DNA of 64,000 nucleotides from Mucilaginibacter frigoritolerans (GTDB lineage: Bacteria > Bacteroidota > Bacteroidia > Sphingobacteriales > Sphingobacteriaceae), in the NCBI RefSeq assembly GCF_007830615.1, contig NZ_VLLI01000001.1:62001-126000 (forward strand), written 5' to 3'. The stretch's first letter is position 1, and each line of letters starts with the position of its first letter. Shown one piece after another: positions 62,251 to 64,000 of the stretch. The notes below the pieces were generated by a model. It was not told the origin of the DNA. It was given only the letters and a program-made list of their open reading frames with translations, and searched no databases. The translations under genes were made by a program, and so were the position numbers.

Positions 62251-63471
62251 TTAAAAAGCTTCACCAAGTCCTAAAATTACGGCCGAGTAGTTTTTGCTGA
62301 CTCCATAATCAATACAAATATTGGTGTCTGACTTTTTGTTGAATTTTATACGCAAGCCTGTACCTGCTGCCGGGTTCCAGTATACAAAGCGATTATTTTT
62401 AGGTTGACTGGCGGAGTTAACATTTGCGAATACCACAAAGCCCAATAAACCATTTTCGGTAATATCACGACGATATTCACTTTCAAAGTAAATTAATCTT
62501 TTTCCACGATATCTGTTTTGTTCAATCCCCCGGCCCGAACGCTGGTATGGATCCATACCTATCGCTGGCAGGTTAAGATAAGGTGCTCCTGAATTTAAGG
62601 TTGACCAGTAATAACTCCAAAACGCCAGTATATTTTTGGGCCCTGAGTTGCTAAGAGAAATGTATTTACGAAAATCGGCGAATATAGATTGCCAGTTATT
62701 ATTACTGCCAACTACGTCGGTATTGTACCTGTAAATAAAGTTAACATACGCACCAGGTAAAGGGTTTAATGAGTTTTTGCGGGTATCATAAAGTACGTTA
62801 ACAGTTGGTCCTGATGAAATAAAGTTATGATCATTAAGGGTCCCAAATTTGTAATGGCTAAAATTAATCAATGTATTATTATTCGTTATACTTTCAACAT
62901 CCAGATAATAATCGAGATCATAACCAAGGCCAACAAAAAAATAGGGGGTTATGCGTTTCAACGCACTTTGATAAAAGCGCAAATAATTATAGCTAACCAA
63001 AAGCTTATAACTTTCGGGCTGGCCACCTCCCAGGCTCCAGGTATATTGCGGATAAACCAGGATACGGGTATCTCCCTGTATATTCCAGCTATTGTTATTT
63101 AACCAGAAACTTGATCGGATAGGTAGGCCATATCGCCCCTTTAAATTAAAATAAGGAGCGAAAGTAATGGTAGAGAGATAGGTTGTTTTTCTGTTGCCCA
63201 GGTAAAAACCTGCAGTAGTAGAGGTAACCAGTGCGTTTCCGCCCCCTGGTATAGATGTAGAAAGTGGTAAAAAGGAAAAGTAAATAGTCTTTTTATCATC
63301 CAGCGAAACCGGGCGTGGGGGTGATTTAACGAAGGAACGGGCAATATCTATCAAATCCTTTTTGCCAGTAGTATCAAAGTTCATGTGGGTTTTATCAATA
63401 GGGCTTTGGGCCATTATTGCATACGGAACTAAACAACCTGTAAGCATTAATAAAACCTTTCCTATTTGCAT
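62251..63471 (-). CDS. BamA/TamA-type outer-membrane barrel protein, first of tandem pair
   Basis: 406 residues from ATG 63471 (TTG three codons upstream is less likely), signal peptide MQIGKVLLMLTGCLVPYAIM. Same structure as the 60937 protein, which starts 90 bp after this stop: NALVTSTTAGFYLGNRKTTY, PYQRSGRGIEQNRYRGKRLI, LGFVVFANVNSASQPKNNRF. The two share long nearly identical blocks, suggesting a local duplication. Lack of POTRA domains separates them from true BamA. Confidence 0.9.
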   Translation of the reverse strand: MQIGKVLLMLTGCLVPYAIMAQSPIDKTHMNFDTTGKKDLIDIARSFVKSPPRPVSLDDKKTIYFSFLPLSTSIPGGGNALVTSTTAGFYLGNRKTTYLSTITFAPYFNLKGRYGLPIRSSFWLNNNSWNIQGDTRILVYPQYTWSLGGGQPESYKLLVSYNYLRFYQSALKRITPYFFVGLGYDLDYYLDVESITNNNTLINFSHYKFGTLNDHNFISSGPTVNVLYDTRKNSLNPLPGAYVNFIYRYNTDVVGSNNNWQSIFADFRKYISLSNSGPKNILAFWSYYWSTLNSGAPYLNLPAIGMDPYQRSGRGIEQNRYRGKRLIYFESEYRRDITENGLLGFVVFANVNSASQPKNNRFVYWNPAAGTGLRIKFNKKSDTNICIDYGVSKNYSAVILGLGEAF

Positions 63472-63530
63472 CCAAAACAAAAATTAAGTTTAGCCAAATT
63501 ATTTAAAAAAAACATAAAACCCCCATTTTA

Positions 63531-64000
63531 TCAATCACCAATAAATTTCAAAACAGCGGCTGAAAATTCAGAAGTTCTAATAGCTGTATTGTGATTACCC
63601 GGAACATAAGTAAGTTCGGAATGAAGGATAAGTTTATTTAATCCTATTTCGGAGCCATTTTCTTTATCTTCAGTTCCCCGGATAATTAAAACCGGCTTTT
63701 TTACAGCAGCCAGTTCTTTTATGCTTGTTGATGGTTGATATTTTTGTTGATAGGCCAATGATAGTTCATCAAAATGCTGGCTGTGAATGTATTTTACCAT
63801 ACCATCTACATCATGTAAGGTAGTATCGCCCATTAAGGCTTTGTAGGCATGTACCCTGCGTGGCCAATCAGGATTGGTGTATGCATCGCCCATGCCACCC
63901 ATTATGGCTTTATGGATCCTTTTATCCAGCACTAACAATCGGGAAAGTATAATGGAGCCACGGGAATATCCTAAAGCATCGTAATGCTTAATGTTCAGGC
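63531..64000 (-). CDS. Alpha/beta hydrolase, C-terminal part, start outside the window
   Basis: The frame is open to the right edge. Just before the edge it reads KHYDALGYSRGSIILSRLL, the nucleophile elbow GYSRG (Ser intact). Further on come VLIIRGTEDKENGSE (acid) and TYVPGNHNTAIRTSEFSA (His), giving a full catalytic triad. About 156 codons are visible. It is a serine hydrolase of unknown substrate. A stop codon lies 60 bp from the start of the barrel gene on the same strand, so they may be co-transcribed. Confidence 0.85.
   Translation of the reverse strand, partial: LNIKHYDALGYSRGSIILSRLLVLDKRIHKAIMGGMGDAYTNPDWPRRVHAYKALMGDTTLHDVDGMVKYIHSQHFDELSLAYQQKYQPSTSIKELAAVKKPVLIIRGTEDKENGSEIGLNKLILHSELTYVPGNHNTAIRTSEFSAAVLKFIGD

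Overview
The window is chromosomal DNA of a Bacteroidota bacterium, most likely family Sphingobacteriaceae and plausibly a Mucilaginibacter- or Pedobacter-like organism. This rests on gene content: CarboxypepD_reg/DUF5686 and OMP_b-brl_3 outer-membrane proteins, a protein with a type IX secretion (CHU_C, gliding-motility-type) C-terminal domain, an HU-CCDC81/SPOR fusion, orphan FtsX-type permeases and a TPR/OMP/ExbB/ExbD/TonB/FolC operon. Several -7 boxes also fit the Bacteroidota TAnnTTTG consensus. I saw no rRNA, tRNA, CRISPR array, prophage or transposase gene, although a tRNA could be missed by eye.

Layout. 0-10 kb: a truncated DUF5686-type protein, NAD-dependent DNA ligase, small secreted proteins, an unlisted 33-codon membrane-peptide gene, a DUF885 lipoprotein, a DinB-like protein, a Ser-less alpha/beta hydrolase and a HipA-like kinase/DUF3037 pair. 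10-21 kb: a large outer-membrane barrel, TauE/SafE with DUF1634, two M16-type proteins that both lack the zinc motif, a UbiD-type decarboxylase and a secreted T9SS-type protein. 21-31 kb: a lipoprotein, PBP4-type carboxypeptidase, two APC permeases, membrane pyrophosphatase, MarC and an MFS transporter. 31-36.4 kb: a patch rich in repeats with an AT-rich hydrolase, an orphan ABC permease and a GIY-YIG protein. 36-50 kb: guaA operon, a frameshifted VOC gene, an acetyltransferase, an esterase, an AI-2E transporter, two sugar/aldehyde oxidoreductases, an ECF sigma operon and folC. 50-58 kb: the TonB/ExbBD envelope operon. 58-64 kb: a DUF922-like protein, two stand-alone receiver domains, tandem BamA/TamA-like barrels and a truncated hydrolase.

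The most notable non-coding signals are four families of short palindromic repeats concentrated in intergenic islands (6.7-7.0, 21.9-22.1, 27.4-27.7, 31.4-31.6, 32.8 and 35.4-36.4 kb), one of which surrounds the GIY-YIG gene. A compact cluster of DnaA-box sequences lies in the divergent intergenic region at 58.36-58.52 kb and is a candidate replication origin or DnaA-controlled promoter. A 14-bp tandem repeat is inserted in frame inside folC.

Functionally the window is mostly cell-envelope biology (outer-membrane barrels, TonB energisation, peptidoglycan binding and cleavage, lipoproteins), ion and amino-acid transport, and core metabolism (ligase, GMP synthase, folate, quinone-type decarboxylase). 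I found no complete known defence or biosynthetic cluster. The HipA-like/DUF3037 pair, the zinc-less M16 pair and the GIY-YIG/repeat patch are the best candidates for poorly described systems.
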